From assembly GCF_018336975.1 (NCBI RefSeq), contig NZ_CP025572.1, positions 2,647,011-2,711,010 of the forward strand: DNA of 64,000 bases, read 5' to 3'. Positions 9,968 to 20,517 of the stretch are shown here, one piece after another. Position 1 is the first letter of the stretch. The number at the start of each line of letters is the position of its first letter. The notes beneath the pieces are model-generated. The model made no database searches and was not told the DNA's origin. It was given only the letters and a program-made list of their open reading frames with translations. This stretch comes from Marinomonas sp. CT5. Lineage in GTDB: Bacteria; Pseudomonadota; Gammaproteobacteria; Pseudomonadales; Marinomonadaceae. A program made the position numbers and the translations under genes.

Positions 9968-10180
9968 CAATTTAACACTATTTATGAAAAAGAGTAAAAA
10001 AAAACGAAGTAAATAGCCCCAATTAGATGCAAGGATTCTGTAAAGACGTAAAAAAAGAGTGGAATTGGCGAGTTAAAACAGAAAATCTTGAAAACAATCC
10101 CACTTCCGTGAATAAATCCAGAGAGCCCTGCAAAAAGTGAGAAGAACAAACAAAGGAGAAAGCTGACAAAGCAAAAACAC
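9968..10180. other. Gene-free leader between rnpB and mraZ
   Basis: Together with the repeat at 10181-10246, this makes about 330 bp without a convincing gene. It is AT-rich with several A or T runs on the coding strand. It holds the putative mraZ promoter near its left end. Open frames here arise from the repeat and have no ribosome binding site or recognisable product. Confidence 0.6.
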
Positions 10181-10246
10181 ACCAAGAGAAATGCCTTTGG
10201 CGCTAGAAAATAAACCAAGAGAAATGCCTTTGGCACTAGAAAATAA
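10181..10246. repeat. Two tandem 33-bp repeats downstream of rnpB
   Basis: Units at 10181-10213 and 10214-10246 differ at one base (cgctag versus cactag). Read on the rnpB strand, each unit contains a small hairpin, GCC-AAA-GGC (extended to TGCC/GGCA in one copy), followed by TTTCT. The pair could act as weak tandem termination or RNA-processing signals behind RNase P RNA. There are only two units and no spacers, so it is not a CRISPR array. Confidence 0.8.
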
Positions 10247-10275
10247 ACAAGCGGGGATTATATGAAGAAAAGAGT

Positions 10276-10626
10276 GTGCAAGCTGGCCGATAAGCCGGGT
10301 TCTGTCGTGGACAGTCATTCATCTAATACGTACATCACTGCACGTCTTTAGCAACCTACCCGAACTCAGCGCGGGTCACGCCAAAGAGTTCCTATTTGGT
10401 CTTGCTTCAAGTGGGGTTTACCATGCCACGAACTGTTGCCAGTCGCGCGGTGCGCTCTTACCGCACCATTTCAACCTTACCGGCAGTAAACTGCTTAGGC
10501 GGTATATTTTCTGCTGCACTTTCCGTAGGCTCACGCCCCCCAGGCGTTACCTGGCACTTTACCCTGCGAAGCCCGGACTTTCCTCCCCTCAATAAATTGA
10601 GCGGCGACTGTCTGGCCAACTTGCGA
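10276..10626 (-). ncRNA. rnpB: RNase P RNA (type A)
   Basis: This is the catalytic RNA of ribonuclease P, which removes 5' leaders from tRNA precursors. On the minus strand the conserved cores can be read in order: CCAGACAGTCGCCGC near the 5' end, GAGGGGAGGAAAGTCCGGGC, GCCAGGTAACGCCTGG, GGTAAGAGCGCACCGCGC, AAATAGGAACTC and, at the 3' end, GACAGAACCCGGCTTAT. The terminal P1 helix pairs 10624-10614 with 10288-10278 over 11 bp with one G-U. The 5' end is fixed to within a few bases by this pairing and by the promoter just upstream. The length, about 350 nt, is normal. Its place next to mraZ matches Pseudomonas. Confidence 0.97.
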
Positions 10627-10631
10627 GGGGC

Positions 10632-10660
10632 ATAGTACTTATCTATAGAAACAATAACAA
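10632..10660 (-). promoter_or_regulatory. sigma-70 promoter of rnpB
   Basis: A -35 element TTGTTA (10660-10655) and a -10 element TACTAT (10637-10632) are separated by 17 bp. The predicted first base falls at about 10626-10624, the start of the P1 helix. The GC-rich discriminator GCCCCTC resembles those of stable RNA promoters. Confidence 0.75.
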
Positions 10661-10686
10661 GTGATTTTCTAAAAAGACAAAGACAC

Positions 10687-11994
10687 TTAAGATAAAGGCA
10701 ACTCAAAGCACACTTCTAAGCCACCACACTCACGATTACGCGCTGTTATTTTCCCCTTATGGGCACGAATAATACGCTGAGAAATAGTCAACCCGACCCC
10801 AAAGCCACCACTGTTGGCCTCACGCGCCTCTGAAGAACGATAAAAAGCATGAAAAATTTTCTCTAACTTATCATCTGACACACCCGGGCCATTATCACGA
10901 ACATAAATGAAAGCAGTACCGGCCTTTTCTTGCGTCTCAACCTCAATCACACCTCCAGCACCTGCATAAAAACAGGCATTACGAAGCACATTTTCAATAG
11001 CATGGCGTAGCTGCAAAGGATCCCCTAGAATTGTTTTGGGAAGTCGACCTGTCTTAGTTACAGAAATCCCCTTCAATTGGCTTTCAAAACTGACATCCTC
11101 AACAATCTCACCCAACCACTCCTGAAGATCCATTTCTTGTTTCATTAACGAGGCAGCTTCTAAGCGACTTAAAGTAAGCACCTGACCTATCAACTCATCA
11201 AGCTCATGAAGCTCCGTACGAATGCGCGACAAATAGCCTTTTTGCACCTCCATTGCATACTTATCTTCCGCTATAGTCAAAGCCACCTCGATCCTTGCTA
11301 ATGGCGTTCTTAGCTCGTGAGACACATCACGCATTAACCGCTCCTTAGAGGAAAGCAAGGTATCTATCCTGACCGCCATTTCATTGAACTCACGCGCCAA
11401 TTTACCGACGGCATCACTTCGTCGTGTCAATTTATTCTCGACCCTTGCTGTCATATCACCTCGCCCAAAAGAGCGAGTGACACGCTGCAATTTTAGCAAA
11501 GGCCCTAAAAGCCAATAAGCCAACACACCACTAGAAACCAAAAGACCCAACAATGAAAAACCAACCACAACCTCTGGGGCAAGAGAATCGATTTCTGGAT
11601 TAGGTTTAAAAATCAACAGATATTGAACATTATTCCCGCCAATTACCTGAATAAACTGACTGTGCAAAAAATCTGCCGCCGGCTTAGTTGAAACACTCGG
11701 TGCATTTTGCTCCCTAAAATTACGAGGCAGTGGCTTTAAAAGCGGACGACCATTTTCCTGGTAAAGATAAATGGTCCCTGACAAACGCTTTTCTGCTTTT
11801 TTTGTTTCTTCTTGCAAAGAGGTAATACCAAACTTTTCATACCCAGCGACCAACTGAACACCAACATCCCCCAATAAATCAGCCGACACCTGGTTGCGTT
11901 TCTGTATAAATTGCACCATCCCCAAACCAATACTCACAACAACAATATTGGACAGTAACACCACCAGAAACACACGCAGAAAAGTATTTTTCAT
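10687..11994 (-). CDS. Sensor histidine kinase, CpxA-like
   Basis: An inner-membrane sensor kinase of 435 residues. It has a first membrane segment (about 8-30), a periplasmic sensor of about 110 residues, a second membrane segment (about 141-165), HAMP, HisKA with the phospho-acceptor His226 in MRDVSHELRTPL, and an HATPase domain with N, G1 (DNGPGV) and G2 (GGFGVGL) boxes. Kinase and HAMP sequences resemble CpxA, the envelope-stress sensor. No cpxP gene is adjacent, so the stimulus is not shown. It follows its partner regulator by 6 bp. Confidence 0.9.
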   Translation of the reverse strand: MKNTFLRVFLVVLLSNIVVVSIGLGMVQFIQKRNQVSADLLGDVGVQLVAGYEKFGITSLQEETKKAEKRLSGTIYLYQENGRPLLKPLPRNFREQNAPSVSTKPAADFLHSQFIQVIGGNNVQYLLIFKPNPEIDSLAPEVVVGFSLLGLLVSSGVLAYWLLGPLLKLQRVTRSFGRGDMTARVENKLTRRSDAVGKLAREFNEMAVRIDTLLSSKERLMRDVSHELRTPLARIEVALTIAEDKYAMEVQKGYLSRIRTELHELDELIGQVLTLSRLEAASLMKQEMDLQEWLGEIVEDVSFESQLKGISVTKTGRLPKTILGDPLQLRHAIENVLRNACFYAGAGGVIEVETQEKAGTAFIYVRDNGPGVSDDKLEKIFHAFYRSSEAREANSGGFGVGLTISQRIIRAHKGKITARNRECGGLEVCFELPLS

Positions 11995-12000
11995 AAACGA

Positions 12001-12699
12001 CTAAGCACCCTGCTCATTTGATACAAAAATATAACCAACACCGCGTACGGTTTTAATCCTAGGATCGCCACACTCTAAATTACCAATCTTCTTACGTAGA
12101 TTACTAATATGCATATCCAAACTCCGGTCATACATGGTTAACTTACGACCTAACGCTTTCTCAGAAAGTTCTTGCTTAGTAAGCACTTGACCTGGAGCCA
12201 TCAACATACACTCTAGCAACGTATATTCAGATGTCGTCAGCTCAACCAACTCACCTTCCAAATAAACAGTGCGATCTTTACGACGCAATAAAACACCAGA
12301 AAGTTCTATATCAGCCGTTGGATCATCTTCACGCTCTTGCCCCGCCCGACGCAAAATAGCCTTAATACGAGCAAGCAACTCCCGAGGATTAAACGGCTTC
12401 GACAAATAATCATCAGCCCCCATCTCCAAGCCAAGAATTCGATCAATATCGTCACCTTTCGCTGTAAGCATAATAACGGGGACAGCGCTTTTATTACGAA
12501 TCTGCTTCAAGGTTTCAAAACCATCTAGCTCGGGCATCATCACATCAAGAATAACAATATCTGGCATGTCTTCAGACATAAGGTCAAGTGCCTCACGACC
12601 ATTCCAAGCATGAGCAACCTGATAACCCTCTCCGTCAAAGTATTCTTTAATTAGATCAGATAAACGAGCATCATCATCAGCAAGCAACAACTTAACCAT
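12001..12699 (-). CDS. OmpR-family response regulator, CpxR-like
   Basis: A cytoplasmic transcription factor of 232 residues. The receiver domain carries the acidic pair in LLLADDD, the phospho-acceptor Asp52 (VILDVMMPELDG) and Lys101 in YLSKPFNPREL. The winged-helix domain includes ELTTSEYTLLECM, DRSLDMHISNLRKK and the C-terminal RGVGYIF hairpin. It is most like CpxR. It probably controls envelope protein-quality genes, but that is inferred from the family. It is the first gene of a two-gene operon with the kinase. Confidence 0.92.
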   Translation of the reverse strand: MVKLLLADDDARLSDLIKEYFDGEGYQVAHAWNGREALDLMSEDMPDIVILDVMMPELDGFETLKQIRNKSAVPVIMLTAKGDDIDRILGLEMGADDYLSKPFNPRELLARIKAILRRAGQEREDDPTADIELSGVLLRRKDRTVYLEGELVELTTSEYTLLECMLMAPGQVLTKQELSEKALGRKLTMYDRSLDMHISNLRKKIGNLECGDPRIKTVRGVGYIFVSNEQGA

Positions 12700-12854
12700 A
12701 AATATTCCCTCTCATTTTTTCATTATTTAGCAGGCAGTTACATCGCCATAAATTCAATTGTAAATATTACCTTAGGGACCTACAAACTCCTTCCCCTCTT
12801 TTCAATCTATTTACAAAGAATACTAATATGATGAACTTAGCTACCAATAAAACA

Positions 12855-12878
12855 CAAAAAAGACCGCAAAATGCGGCC
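12855..12878 (-). terminator. Intrinsic terminator after purA
   Basis: On the minus strand the stem GGCCGCA/TGCGGTC (12878-12862, loop TTT) is followed by a run of six T. It lies 40 bp past the purA stop and closes the tsaE-purA supercluster. Confidence 0.88.
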
Positions 12879-12916
12879 TTTTCTAAATCACAAATTATTT
12901 AGCAAATAGAACAAAC

Positions 12917-14230
<1,314 letters not shown>

Positions 14231-14253
14231 TTAGATAGTTCTTAAAGAAAAGT

Positions 14254-15432
14254 CTAGTTTTGAACTGGCATCAACTGCCAAGCTTCATCAACAAATTCAA
14301 GCTTAAAATCTGCATTTTCAGGGCAAACATCATCCAAGACCTCTACCACACGATATCCTTCAGTACGCAAGGCGTTCACTTTCTGCCAAAGCTCATCGCT
14401 AGCACAAATTGGCGACAGAACAGTCTTTGGTTTTGAAACCACAATATCCGCCAAAGCAACCAAAGCCTTCACATCCGTACTAAAACCTGTAGCTGGGCGA
14501 GACCGGCCGAATACCTGCCCAATATTGTTATAACGCCCACCTCGAGCAATCGCATTACCATGACCAGGAACATAAGCAGCAAAAACCACACCGGTATGAT
14601 AACTGTAAGAAACCAAATCACTGAGATCGAAATGCAGGCCAACATTAGGAAAACGCTGACAAATTGAATCGCTCACTTCCTGTAATAAAACAATCGCATC
14701 ATGGATTGACTTACTTACAGTACCTAGTAAATCAGCCGCATGCTTTAACACCTCTTTACCACCACACAAGCGAGGCAAACCAACTAGCCATTGCTTTTGC
14801 TTCTCATGTAGACAGTCGAGCCCCTCAACATAGCGATCAAGCTCTGGCAAATCTTTTGCCTTGTAAAGCTCAATTAATTTACCTTGCTGATCCGCACTCA
14901 AATCACAAGCAGCAAGCACACCACTTACAACGTCAACATGCCCGAGATCAAGAACAAGATTAGGCAAACCGGCAGTAGATAAGGTTTTTAACATCAAAGA
15001 CAACACTTCAACATCACTTTCTACGCCACCATGACCATAAATTTCTGCCCCCAACTGAATAGGGCTGCGAGTACCATCTAAGCCAGCCGGCATGGTTCTC
15101 AACACACTGCCACAATAACTCAAACGTTGCACACCATCATCTTTAAGGCAATGAGCATCTATACGAGCAACTTGAGATGTAAAATCAGCTCGAATACCCA
15201 GAAGTCGGCCTGATAATTGGTCGATCACTTTAAAAGTTTCAATTTCTAAGTCTGAACCGGCACCCGTAAGAAGGGAATCCAAATACTCTAAAAGAGGAGG
15301 TATTACTAATTGGTATCCCCAACTTTCATGGAGATTAAGCAGAGTTCTCCGGAGATGCTCAATCTTAGCGGCCTGTTCAGGCAACGCCTCGTCAACGCCC
15401 TCTGGAAGCAACCAGCGATCTGCTAAAGTCAT
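14254..15432 (-). CDS. hisZ: ATP phosphoribosyltransferase regulatory subunit HisZ
   Basis: A histidyl-tRNA-synthetase-like protein of 392 residues without the anticodon-binding domain. It associates with the short form of HisG to give active, histidine-regulated ATP phosphoribosyltransferase, the first step of histidine synthesis. The class II synthetase-like core is recognisable (RADFTSQVARID, the AARGGRYNN-like segment IARGGRYNNIG). Its presence implies that this genome has a short HisG elsewhere. It is in the same direction as purA and 12 bp after the DUF2065 gene. Confidence 0.93.
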   Translation of the reverse strand: MTLADRWLLPEGVDEALPEQAAKIEHLRRTLLNLHESWGYQLVIPPLLEYLDSLLTGAGSDLEIETFKVIDQLSGRLLGIRADFTSQVARIDAHCLKDDGVQRLSYCGSVLRTMPAGLDGTRSPIQLGAEIYGHGGVESDVEVLSLMLKTLSTAGLPNLVLDLGHVDVVSGVLAACDLSADQQGKLIELYKAKDLPELDRYVEGLDCLHEKQKQWLVGLPRLCGGKEVLKHAADLLGTVSKSIHDAIVLLQEVSDSICQRFPNVGLHFDLSDLVSYSYHTGVVFAAYVPGHGNAIARGGRYNNIGQVFGRSRPATGFSTDVKALVALADIVVSKPKTVLSPICASDELWQKVNALRTEGYRVVEVLDDVCPENADFKLEFVDEAWQLMPVQN

Positions 15433-15444
15433 TAAATTATCCTC

Positions 15445-15642
15445 TTAGCTTCGGGTCAGCAAAAGAAGCATTAATCCAAGAAACATACTAACCGCACCCA
15501 AAATCCGCAAATTCCAATCTGAACTCGCGATAGCCTTTACCATTATTTCTCGCCAGATATTTGGAGCGAGAAACGGTAAAACACCCTCGGCAATCAATAA
15601 AAGGCTGACGCCAACCAGCAGCGACTGCAACAATTCCTGCAT
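15445..15642 (-). CDS. DUF2065 small membrane protein (YjeT-like)
   Basis: A 65-residue protein with two hydrophobic segments (about 3-26 and 44-62) joined by a short loop containing PFLAPNIWREIM. It matches the DUF2065/YjeT family found between hflC and purA or hisZ in many gammaproteobacteria. No function is established. The conserved neighbourhood with the HflKC membrane complex is the only hint. It follows a terminator-like hairpin, so it may be expressed by read-through or from its own promoter. Confidence 0.85.
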   Translation of the reverse strand: MQELLQSLLVGVSLLLIAEGVLPFLAPNIWREIMVKAIASSDWNLRILGAVSMFLGLMLLLLTRS

Positions 15643-15663
15643 AGATTCTCTTTATTTTGACCA

Positions 15664-15689
15664 TTAAAAAACCGGGCCTAGCCCGGTTT
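15664..15689 (-). terminator. Terminator after hflC
   Basis: A perfect 9-bp stem, aaaccgggc / gcccggttt, with a 3-nt loop at 15669-15689 is followed on the minus strand by a T run. It lies between hflC and the DUF2065 gene, so it divides the cluster or reduces read-through into hisZ-purA. Confidence 0.87.
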
Positions 15690-15757
15690 GTGTAATAGTA
15701 ACATGTTTCCTATTTTAACAAATAGGCTTCAAGCATGAATATTGACGAATATCCACT

Positions 15758-16639
15758 CTATTTAGCACCCGTGCTAGTAGAGCTATTCAGATACTTGAAA
15801 AATTCGCCATCAGGCTCAAGTACAAACAAGTCATTCTTATCTTTAAAGCTTTCACGATACGCCTGAAGACTACGATAAAACTCATAAAACTCAGGATCTT
15901 GCTTGTATACTTTAGAGTAAATAGCCGCCGCCTTTGCGTCACCGTCACCACGAATCATTTCCGCATCACGTTGCGCTTCAGCCTCTAAAACCACTTGCTG
16001 ACGATCCGCATCCGCGCGAATACCTTCCGCCAACTCCAAACCTTTCGATCTGTGCTCACGAGCTTCACGCTCACGCTCTGTTCTCATACGCTGATAAACA
16101 GACTCACTAACATCAGGCGGCAAGTCAATTCGCTTAACTCGGATATCCACAATCGAAATACCCAACTCATTCTGAGCCACCTTATTTAGGTCATCACGTA
16201 ACTCCGTCATTAACTGGTCACGCTCTCCAGAAACCACTTCATGCATCGTGCGCTCACCAAACTTATTTCGAAGCCCAGTATCAACACGCGAAGACAGTAC
16301 GCGGTTGGCAACAAACTCATCACCAGAGGTCGCTTGATAATATTTAGCAACAGAATCAATTTTCCATTTAACATACGAATCAACCACAACCGCCTTTTTT
16401 TCCAACGTCAAATAACGCTGAGGACGAGAATCCATGGTTAAAATTCGAGCATCAAATTTCTTAACCTCATTCATGATTGGCAGCTTAAAATGGATGCCAG
16501 GCTTAACATCAGACTGAACAATTTCACCAAACTTAAGCACAACTGCACGCTCAGTTTCTTTAACAACAAAAAGCGTTTGAGAAGCCACTAAAATACCAAG
16601 AAGAACAACAAATAAAACCGCAAAAGAAAAACCTTTCAT
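15758..16639 (-). CDS. hflC: HflC, modulator of FtsH protease
   Basis: A SPFH/prohibitin-family membrane protein of 293 residues with an N-terminal membrane anchor (about 4-22) and a large periplasmic SPFH domain. With HflK it forms a cage around FtsH and moderates membrane protein degradation. VVKETERAVVLKFGE and the long EREREAREHRSKG helix are typical. Its ATG overlaps the hflK stop by one base, so expression should be coupled. A strong terminator follows. Confidence 0.96.
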   Translation of the reverse strand: MKGFSFAVLFVVLLGILVASQTLFVVKETERAVVLKFGEIVQSDVKPGIHFKLPIMNEVKKFDARILTMDSRPQRYLTLEKKAVVVDSYVKWKIDSVAKYYQATSGDEFVANRVLSSRVDTGLRNKFGERTMHEVVSGERDQLMTELRDDLNKVAQNELGISIVDIRVKRIDLPPDVSESVYQRMRTEREREAREHRSKGLELAEGIRADADRQQVVLEAEAQRDAEMIRGDGDAKAAAIYSKVYKQDPEFYEFYRSLQAYRESFKDKNDLFVLEPDGEFFKYLNSSTSTGAK

Positions 16640-17883
16640 TAGTTTCTGCCCTCCCTACGAATAGTTGTACTTTGGCGCTTACGAAGCTCTTCAAGAACCT
16701 GATCAGTCAACGCTCCAATATTTGCAGAACTTGCACTACCAGTTCCTTTTGATGATTCAGCTCGCTGCTTCATCATTTGATCCAAAGGCAAATACATCAT
16801 GTTGTTTCCACCTTTCGTGTCGACAACGACTTTATTAGCATCTTTATAAACCGACTCCATCGTTTCAATATACAAACGACGACGCGTAACATCTGGCGCC
16901 TTGGTATACTCACGATACAAACGATCAAAACGATCGGCTTGACCACTAGCCCGCGCCACTATTTCAGATCGATAAGCTTCGGCTTCCTCTCTAATACGCT
17001 GAGCACGACCACGAGCTTCTGGGATGATGCCATTTGCATATGACTCTGCCTCATTACGCACTCTCAACTCATCCTCTTTCGCTTTGATAACATCATCAAA
17101 CGCTTCCTGCACTTGTGTTGGTGCTTGAGTATTTTCCACGTTAACTTTTGAAATCAATAGCCCTGTACCATATGCGTTACTATAATCCTGGATACGTGAT
17201 TTAACCTCTGTCGCCAATAACTCACGCCCCTCAGTCAAAATCTGATCCATTTCAGAACTACCAACCACATGACGAAGCGCACTTTCCGTCACCTGAGCAA
17301 GAGACTCTTCTGGATTACGAACATTAAGCAAAAAGTCTTTCGGATTCTGAACTGAATATTGGACAGAAACCCCAACCTCAACAATGGCATCATCAACCGT
17401 CAGCATTAACGCCTTGTGATCATGAGAACGTACTTTCGTCACATTCACTTTACTCACAGAGTCAATCATCGGCGGATTCCAATGAAGACCAGGCATTACA
17501 GTAGAATGATATTTGCCCAAACGTAGAACAACACCTCTCTCCTGCTGGTCTACCTGATAAATACCTGTTGCTGCCCACAAAGCAAGCACAGCCAACAAGA
17601 TTATCGCAATCAGACCACCACCGAATTTACCTGACATACCAGAACCACCACCATTAGAGCCGCCGGATTTGCGGGATTTTTTCACTCCCAACATATCCAT
17701 CAACTTACGAAAAGCTTCATCCAAGTCAGGTGGACCTTGATCCTTGCCGCCTGGCTTACGACCCCAAGGGTCATTATCAGGCTCCTTCTCACGATCTCCA
17801 TCAGGGCGTCCAGCACCATTATTTCGGTTTTTATCTGGATTCCATGGGTCATTGTCGTTATTACCCGGTTCATTCCAGGCCAT
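16639..17883 (-). CDS. hflK: HflK, modulator of FtsH protease
   Basis: The HflC partner, 414 residues. The N-terminal 75 residues are polar, rich in Gly, Pro and Asp, with repeated DPW motifs. One membrane segment follows (about 88-108, GGGLIAIILLAVLALWAATG), then the SPFH domain (VDQQERGVVLRLGKY onward) and a coiled region rich in Glu, Ala and Arg. The polar N-terminus facing the cytoplasm is characteristic of HflK and separates it from HflC. Confidence 0.96.
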   Translation of the reverse strand: MAWNEPGNNDNDPWNPDKNRNNGAGRPDGDREKEPDNDPWGRKPGGKDQGPPDLDEAFRKLMDMLGVKKSRKSGGSNGGGSGMSGKFGGGLIAIILLAVLALWAATGIYQVDQQERGVVLRLGKYHSTVMPGLHWNPPMIDSVSKVNVTKVRSHDHKALMLTVDDAIVEVGVSVQYSVQNPKDFLLNVRNPEESLAQVTESALRHVVGSSEMDQILTEGRELLATEVKSRIQDYSNAYGTGLLISKVNVENTQAPTQVQEAFDDVIKAKEDELRVRNEAESYANGIIPEARGRAQRIREEAEAYRSEIVARASGQADRFDRLYREYTKAPDVTRRRLYIETMESVYKDANKVVVDTKGGNNMMYLPLDQMMKQRAESSKGTGSASSANIGALTDQVLEELRKRQSTTIRREGRN

Positions 17884-17923
17884 ACTACATCTCCACTTTA
17901 TTTTAATGATAATCCTGTGTAAC

Positions 17924-19213
17924 TTACGCGGCTTCTATCTGATCCTCAGACATGCCAGCGCGAGCTAAAATCTGTAAATAATCTTTTTTAGGCAGTTTGA
18001 CATCCAAAACAAAACGACCCGCTTCATCAAAGCGCTCCGATTTAACCGCTCCATGCTCAAACAACATCGCCCTTAAACGCCCATACTTGCTTGACAAATA
18101 AAGCGTCTCATCCAAAACATCTACTGCAAGCAACTCAGCAATAGCTTGTTTTAACAGATCAATACCTTGACCATCACGAGCAGACAACCAAACTCGCAAA
18201 GGGTTCCCGTCAGCATCCCTATCTATTCTAGGTTCTGCCGTTGGCAATGCATCTATTTTGTTAAACACTGTCAATGTAGGCACTTCATTAGCACCTATTT
18301 CTTCCAATACAGAATCAACATGCTTCATATTCTCATCGCGAGAAATATCCGCTGCATCAACCACATGCAACAACAAATCCGCTTCAGACGACTCTTTAAG
18401 TGTCGCCTGAAACGCTTTAATCAATCTGTGTGGCAACTGGCGAATAAAGCCCACTGTATCAGCTAGAACAACAGAGCCTATCTGCTCAATATCCAATCGC
18501 CTTAATGTCGGGTCTAATGTTGCAAAAAGTTGATCTGCCGCATAAACCTCAGAACCAGTGACACGATTAAATAATGTCGATTTTCCCGCATTCGTATAAC
18601 CAACTAAGGAGACTGTCGGAACAGAGGAACGACCACGAGAACGGCGACTTTGATCACGCTGAGACCCAACTTTTTCAAGTCTTTTTTGAATGGATTTAAT
18701 GCGCTCACGAAGCAACCGGCGGTCTGTTTCAAGCTGAGTTTCACCCGGCCCACGCATACCTATACCGCCCTTCTGACGCTCTAAGTGCGTCCAACCACGA
18801 ATAAGACGAGTTGACATATGTTGGAGTTGAGCCAACTCAACCTGCAACTTACCTTCATGGGTACGTGCACGTTGAGCAAATATATCAAGTATCAGCCCAG
18901 TACGATCAAGCACTCGACACTTCAAAATACCTTCTAAATTACGCTCTTGGGAAGGAGACAATGCATGATCGAAAAGAACCACCTCTGCTTCTTCGCGATC
19001 AACAATTTCTTTAATTTCTGCTAGCTTACCAGAACCAATAAAGTATCTAGCATCAGGGCGCTGACGAGATCCTGTGATAACGGCCACAGGATCGGCGCCG
19101 GCAGAAATAGCAAGTTCAACAAACTCTTCTGGACCATAAGACTCATTTTGATCATGAAAATCTATATGAACCAATACAGCTATATCACCACTATCTGGAC
19201 GTTCAAAAAACAA
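17924..19213 (-). CDS. hflX: GTPase HflX
   Basis: A ribosome-splitting GTPase of 429 residues that rescues stalled or heat-damaged ribosomes. The N-terminal HflX domain (LFDHALSPSQERNLE, RTGLILDIFAQRARTHEG) precedes the GTPase domain with G1 GYTNAGKST, G3 DTVGFI and G4 NKID. The start is a TTG at 19213, preceded by GAGGAA about 9 nt upstream; no in-frame ATG fits the conserved N-terminus. It lies downstream of hfq as in E. coli. Confidence 0.95.
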   Translation of the reverse strand: MFFERPDSGDIAVLVHIDFHDQNESYGPEEFVELAISAGADPVAVITGSRQRPDARYFIGSGKLAEIKEIVDREEAEVVLFDHALSPSQERNLEGILKCRVLDRTGLILDIFAQRARTHEGKLQVELAQLQHMSTRLIRGWTHLERQKGGIGMRGPGETQLETDRRLLRERIKSIQKRLEKVGSQRDQSRRSRGRSSVPTVSLVGYTNAGKSTLFNRVTGSEVYAADQLFATLDPTLRRLDIEQIGSVVLADTVGFIRQLPHRLIKAFQATLKESSEADLLLHVVDAADISRDENMKHVDSVLEEIGANEVPTLTVFNKIDALPTAEPRIDRDADGNPLRVWLSARDGQGIDLLKQAIAELLAVDVLDETLYLSSKYGRLRAMLFEHGAVKSERFDEAGRFVLDVKLPKKDYLQILARAGMSEDQIEAA

Positions 19214-19248
19214 TCTAGTATTCCTCTGCTTGCCTAAGATCAGACAAA

Positions 19249-19494
19249 CTATTCAGCGTCATCTTCCGGCTGATCAGGAGACGGGATGCGAATTGTGCGG
19301 GATGGAACAACCGTAGAAATGGCATGTTTATAAACCATCTGACTTACGGTATTTTTCAAAAGAATCACAAACTGATCGAATGATTCGATTTGACCTTGAA
19401 GCTTAATTCCATTTACAAGAAAGATAGATACTGGCACTCTTTCTTTACGTAGAATATTTAGATAAGGGTCTTGTAATGATTGCCCTTTTGACAT
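19249..19494 (-). CDS. hfq: RNA chaperone Hfq
   Basis: An Sm-like hexameric RNA chaperone of 81 residues that matches small RNAs to mRNAs. The Sm1 motif ([19 protein letters not shown]) and the Sm2 region ([11 protein letters not shown]) are intact. The proximal-face QSLQDPYLN segment that binds poly-U is also present. The start ATG at 19494 has AAGGAG 7 nt upstream; a longer frame from 19512 would place that ribosome binding site inside the coding region, so I reject it. A short acidic tail ends the protein. Confidence 0.98.
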   Translation of the reverse strand: MSKGQSLQDPYLNILRKERVPVSIFLVNGIKLQGQIESFDQFVILLKNTVSQMVYKHAISTVVPSRTIRIPSPDQPEDDAE

Positions 19495-19583
19495 TGTGAT
19501 CTCCTTAAACAAGCAAAAAATATTAAATTAAATATTGATAAAACAATACTGTAGATACTACACCAAATCTTTAACTATTTCCC

Positions 19584-20516
19584 CTATATAATCCTGCTTT
19601 CTATGTAATTCAAGGCCTGGGGTACAAGTTCTTTAGACAAACTGTCAAAAATCATCAAATCTTCCCACCCCCTTAGCCAAGTAAGCTGCCTTTTAGCCAA
19701 CTGACGAGAAGCAACCACCCCTTTAAAGATAGCATCATCTAACAAATCATCACCATCTAAATACTGCCAAAGTTGACGATACCCCACGCAACGCATTGAT
19801 GGCATTTCAATCGTTAAATCACCACGATTGTATAAAGCCTCCACTTCCGCTAAAAAACCTTGGTCCATCATCTCATAGAAGCGCTGCTCTATTCTTTCAT
19901 GCAAGACACTTCTCTCTTTAGGCATAACAGCCATATTGATCATATCAAATGGCAAAGAGACACTTTCCTGCTCAGCCCACCACTGCGTCATCGTCTTTCC
20001 AGTTAATCGATACACCTCAATTGCTCTCTGTAAACGCTGAGGGTCATTCGGATGAATACGAGATGCCGCCTCTGGATCAAAAGTTTGCAACTCTTCGTGT
20101 AAAGCTGGCCAACCTTTTTCTGCCGCTTCATCTTCGATTTTCGCCCTTAACGCCGCATCCGCATTCGGCATTTCAGCCAACCCTTTCTGAAGCGCATTGA
20201 AATACATCATGGTACCGCCTACCAAGAGTGGCGTTTTGCCTTTGGCAATAATTTCTTGAGCATGGGCTACCGCATCAATCACAAAGTCAGCCGCAGAATA
20301 AGACTCCAATGGATCAATAATATCAATCAAGCGATGAGGCGCTCTGGCCAACAATGCCGCATCTGGCTTCGCTGTACCAATATCCATACCTTTATAGACC
20401 AAGGCAGAATCAACACTGATAATTTCAAAATTATGATTTTCAGCTAACTCAACCGCCAGACCCGTTTTCCCCGAGGCAGTCGGCCCCATCAAACAAACAA
20501 CTTGTGGTTTCGTCAT
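19584..20516 (-). CDS. miaA: tRNA dimethylallyltransferase MiaA
   Basis: A 310-residue enzyme that adds an isopentenyl group to A37 of tRNAs reading U-starting codons. The P-loop GPTASGKT (11-18), the catalytic [18 protein letters not shown] segment and the [10 protein letters not shown] motif are present. It starts one base after the mutL stop. The hfq gene follows 90 bp downstream, and hfq promoters often lie inside miaA in relatives, but I cannot place one here. Confidence 0.97.
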   Translation of the reverse strand: MTKPQVVCLMGPTASGKTGLAVELAENHNFEIISVDSALVYKGMDIGTAKPDAALLARAPHRLIDIIDPLESYSAADFVIDAVAHAQEIIAKGKTPLLVGGTMMYFNALQKGLAEMPNADAALRAKIEDEAAEKGWPALHEELQTFDPEAASRIHPNDPQRLQRAIEVYRLTGKTMTQWWAEQESVSLPFDMINMAVMPKERSVLHERIEQRFYEMMDQGFLAEVEALYNRGDLTIEMPSMRCVGYRQLWQYLDGDDLLDDAIFKGVVASRQLAKRQLTWLRGWEDLMIFDSLSKELVPQALNYIESRII

Positions 20517-20517
20517 A

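Noticed and set aside
10181..10246. Possible CRISPR array
   Set aside because: Only two adjoining units with no unique spacer between them, and no cas genes in the window.
9982..10318. Two short open frames with a repeated peptide (SSAKGISLG)
   Set aside because: The repetition comes from the 33-bp DNA repeats downstream of rnpB. No start signal and no recognisable product.
10396..10706. Open frames on both strands (79 and 82 codons) between 10396 and 10706
   Set aside because: They lie over the conserved body of RNase P RNA and have no ribosome binding sites; such frames are often mis-annotated as proteins.
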